This document shows, one piece after another, positions 63,492 through 64,000 of a stretch of 64,000 nt of DNA (the stretch's first letter is position 1; the number at the start of each line of letters is the position of its first letter). The stretch is from Verrucomicrobiia bacterium (lineage in GTDB: Bacteria > Verrucomicrobiota > Verrucomicrobiia > Palsa-1439): positions 175,151-239,150 of the forward strand of contig JAJVHY010000017.1 in NCBI GenBank assembly GCA_022072455.1, given 5' to 3'. Both the position numbers and the translations under genes were made by a program. Below the pieces are notes generated by a model, which saw only the letters and a list, made by a program, of their open reading frames with translations, did not search any database and was not told where the DNA came from.

Positions 63492-63893
63492 ATGCCAACA
63501 CTCGAATCGACACTGAACGACATCATTGCCCGCCTGCGCCAAGGCCGGTTCCAGAACGAGCAGGCCGTCTCCCAAGGCATCGTCCTGCCCATCCTCCGCG
63601 AACTGGGCTGGGACATCTTCGACACCACCCTCGTCTGGCCCGAGTACCAGACCGGCGAAGGCCGCGCCGATTGCCGCACACGACAGCGGCGTCTCGGTCG
63701 AACCTCGACTTCGCCTCTGCCAATCTTCCAAGCCCTCAAGCCGAGCGTCAGCGAGACGCCACGCCGCAGGCGTGCCCGCAGGGCGAACACAGTGAGGCAA
63801 TACGCCTTCCACACCGGCGTCCCCTTCATCGTCCTGACCGATGGCCGCACCTGGAGCTTCTACCTACCGGCCGAACACCCATTAAGCCCGTGA
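63492..63893 (+). pseudogene. Truncated type I restriction enzyme R-subunit (HsdR-like) N-terminus with inserted segment
   Basis: GGAG at 63483-63486 precedes the ATG. Residues 1-60 (STLNDIIARLRQGRFQNEQAVSQGIVLPILRELGWDIFDTTLVWPEYQTGEGRAD) match the N-terminal nuclease domain found in HsdR-like and DUF4268-type proteins. At 63672 the sequence changes to Arg/Ser/Pro-rich low-complexity peptide, and family-like sequence resumes at about 63798 (QYAFHTGVPFIVLTDGRTWSFYLPAE). The catalytic DYALC...EVK region is absent. The frame then stops early (HPLSP), so the helicase part is missing. It is a broken gene. Confidence 0.72.
63672..63797. mobile_element. 126-bp inserted segment with inverted repeats (REP/MITE-like)
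   Basis: The segment interrupts the HsdR-like coding sequence. It carries the inverted pair GGCGTCTCG (63688-63696) and CGAGACGCC (63752-63760) and a hairpin CACGCCGCAGGCGTG (63760-63774). Its length is a multiple of three, so the frame stays open. No target-site duplication was found by eye. It could instead be a replaced segment. Confidence 0.5.
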
Positions 63894-64000
63894 TCGTCAA
63901 GTAACAAAAGCTCTCCGTCGCAGATTTCTATTCTCTGCCTCTTCTTTCTTCAACGTTGGTGGTCCGCTTGATTTCTGTCAGCAGCCGGTGTCCGGCTAAA

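Noticed and set aside
1..64000. CRISPR arrays, tRNA or rRNA genes, transposases
   Set aside because: No regularly spaced direct repeats, no tRNA-like T-loop/anticodon arrangement and no transposase motifs were found on reading both strands; short RNA genes could still have been missed by eye.

Overview
The window is a gene-dense, high-GC bacterial chromosome segment. The gene content suggests the PVC superphylum, most likely Verrucomicrobiota or Lentisphaerota. The evidence is PEP-CTERM proteins with an exosortase, prepilin-type proteins embedded in glycan-utilisation operons, DUF4838 and FAD_oxidored proteins, Gfo/Idh/MocA dehydrogenases, a sulfatase, and DUF481 outer-membrane proteins. No rRNA, tRNA, CRISPR array or transposase was recognised, so the genus cannot be fixed.

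Region A (1-14.4 kb) is an envelope and signalling block. It holds two DUF481 proteins, a DUF4105 membrane protein, a beta-barrel protein, a FixL-like sensor kinase with its FixJ/LuxR-type regulator (4774-7229), a receiver-only regulator (7294-7701), a sulfatase with Ser where Cys is usual (9119-10636), and a glycine-zipper / DUF3313 lipoprotein / large secreted protein operon (10756-14362). Four promoters here share one architecture: a palindrome GGACTnAnGTCC, two bases, a -35 like TTGGCC, 17 bases, and a -10. It looks like an activator regulon, probably of the local FixJ-type regulator.

Region B (14.4-23.4 kb) holds a beta-propeller-like secreted protein, a SpoIIAA-like protein, a lipoprotein alpha/beta hydrolase, a threonine dehydratase on the minus strand, a DUF3604 protein and a GH4 glycosidase.

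Region C (23.4-59.6 kb) is a large glycan-utilisation locus. Three promoters carry the operator TCACAACGTTGTGA (or a 12/14 match) inside the -35/-10 spacer. They precede (i) a 782-aa PEP-CTERM protein, (ii) a 2618-aa PEP-CTERM beta-solenoid protein followed without gaps by GH36-like, Gfo/Idh, GH115-like, two prepilin and M20 genes, and (iii) an operon with two GH42-like proteins, Gfo/Idh, prepilin, FAD oxidoreductase, a decayed hydrolase, DUF4838, transglutaminase-like, PIG-L and finally a LacI-family regulator. The natural reading is that the LacI protein represses all three units, including its own. A divergent FAD-oxidoreductase unit shares the second control region.

Region D (59.6-64 kb) holds a GT-C-like membrane protein and an exosortase that could sort the PEP-CTERM proteins. 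After these come about 0.9 kb of noncoding, simple-sequence-rich DNA and a broken restriction-enzyme R-subunit gene carrying a 126-bp inserted segment.
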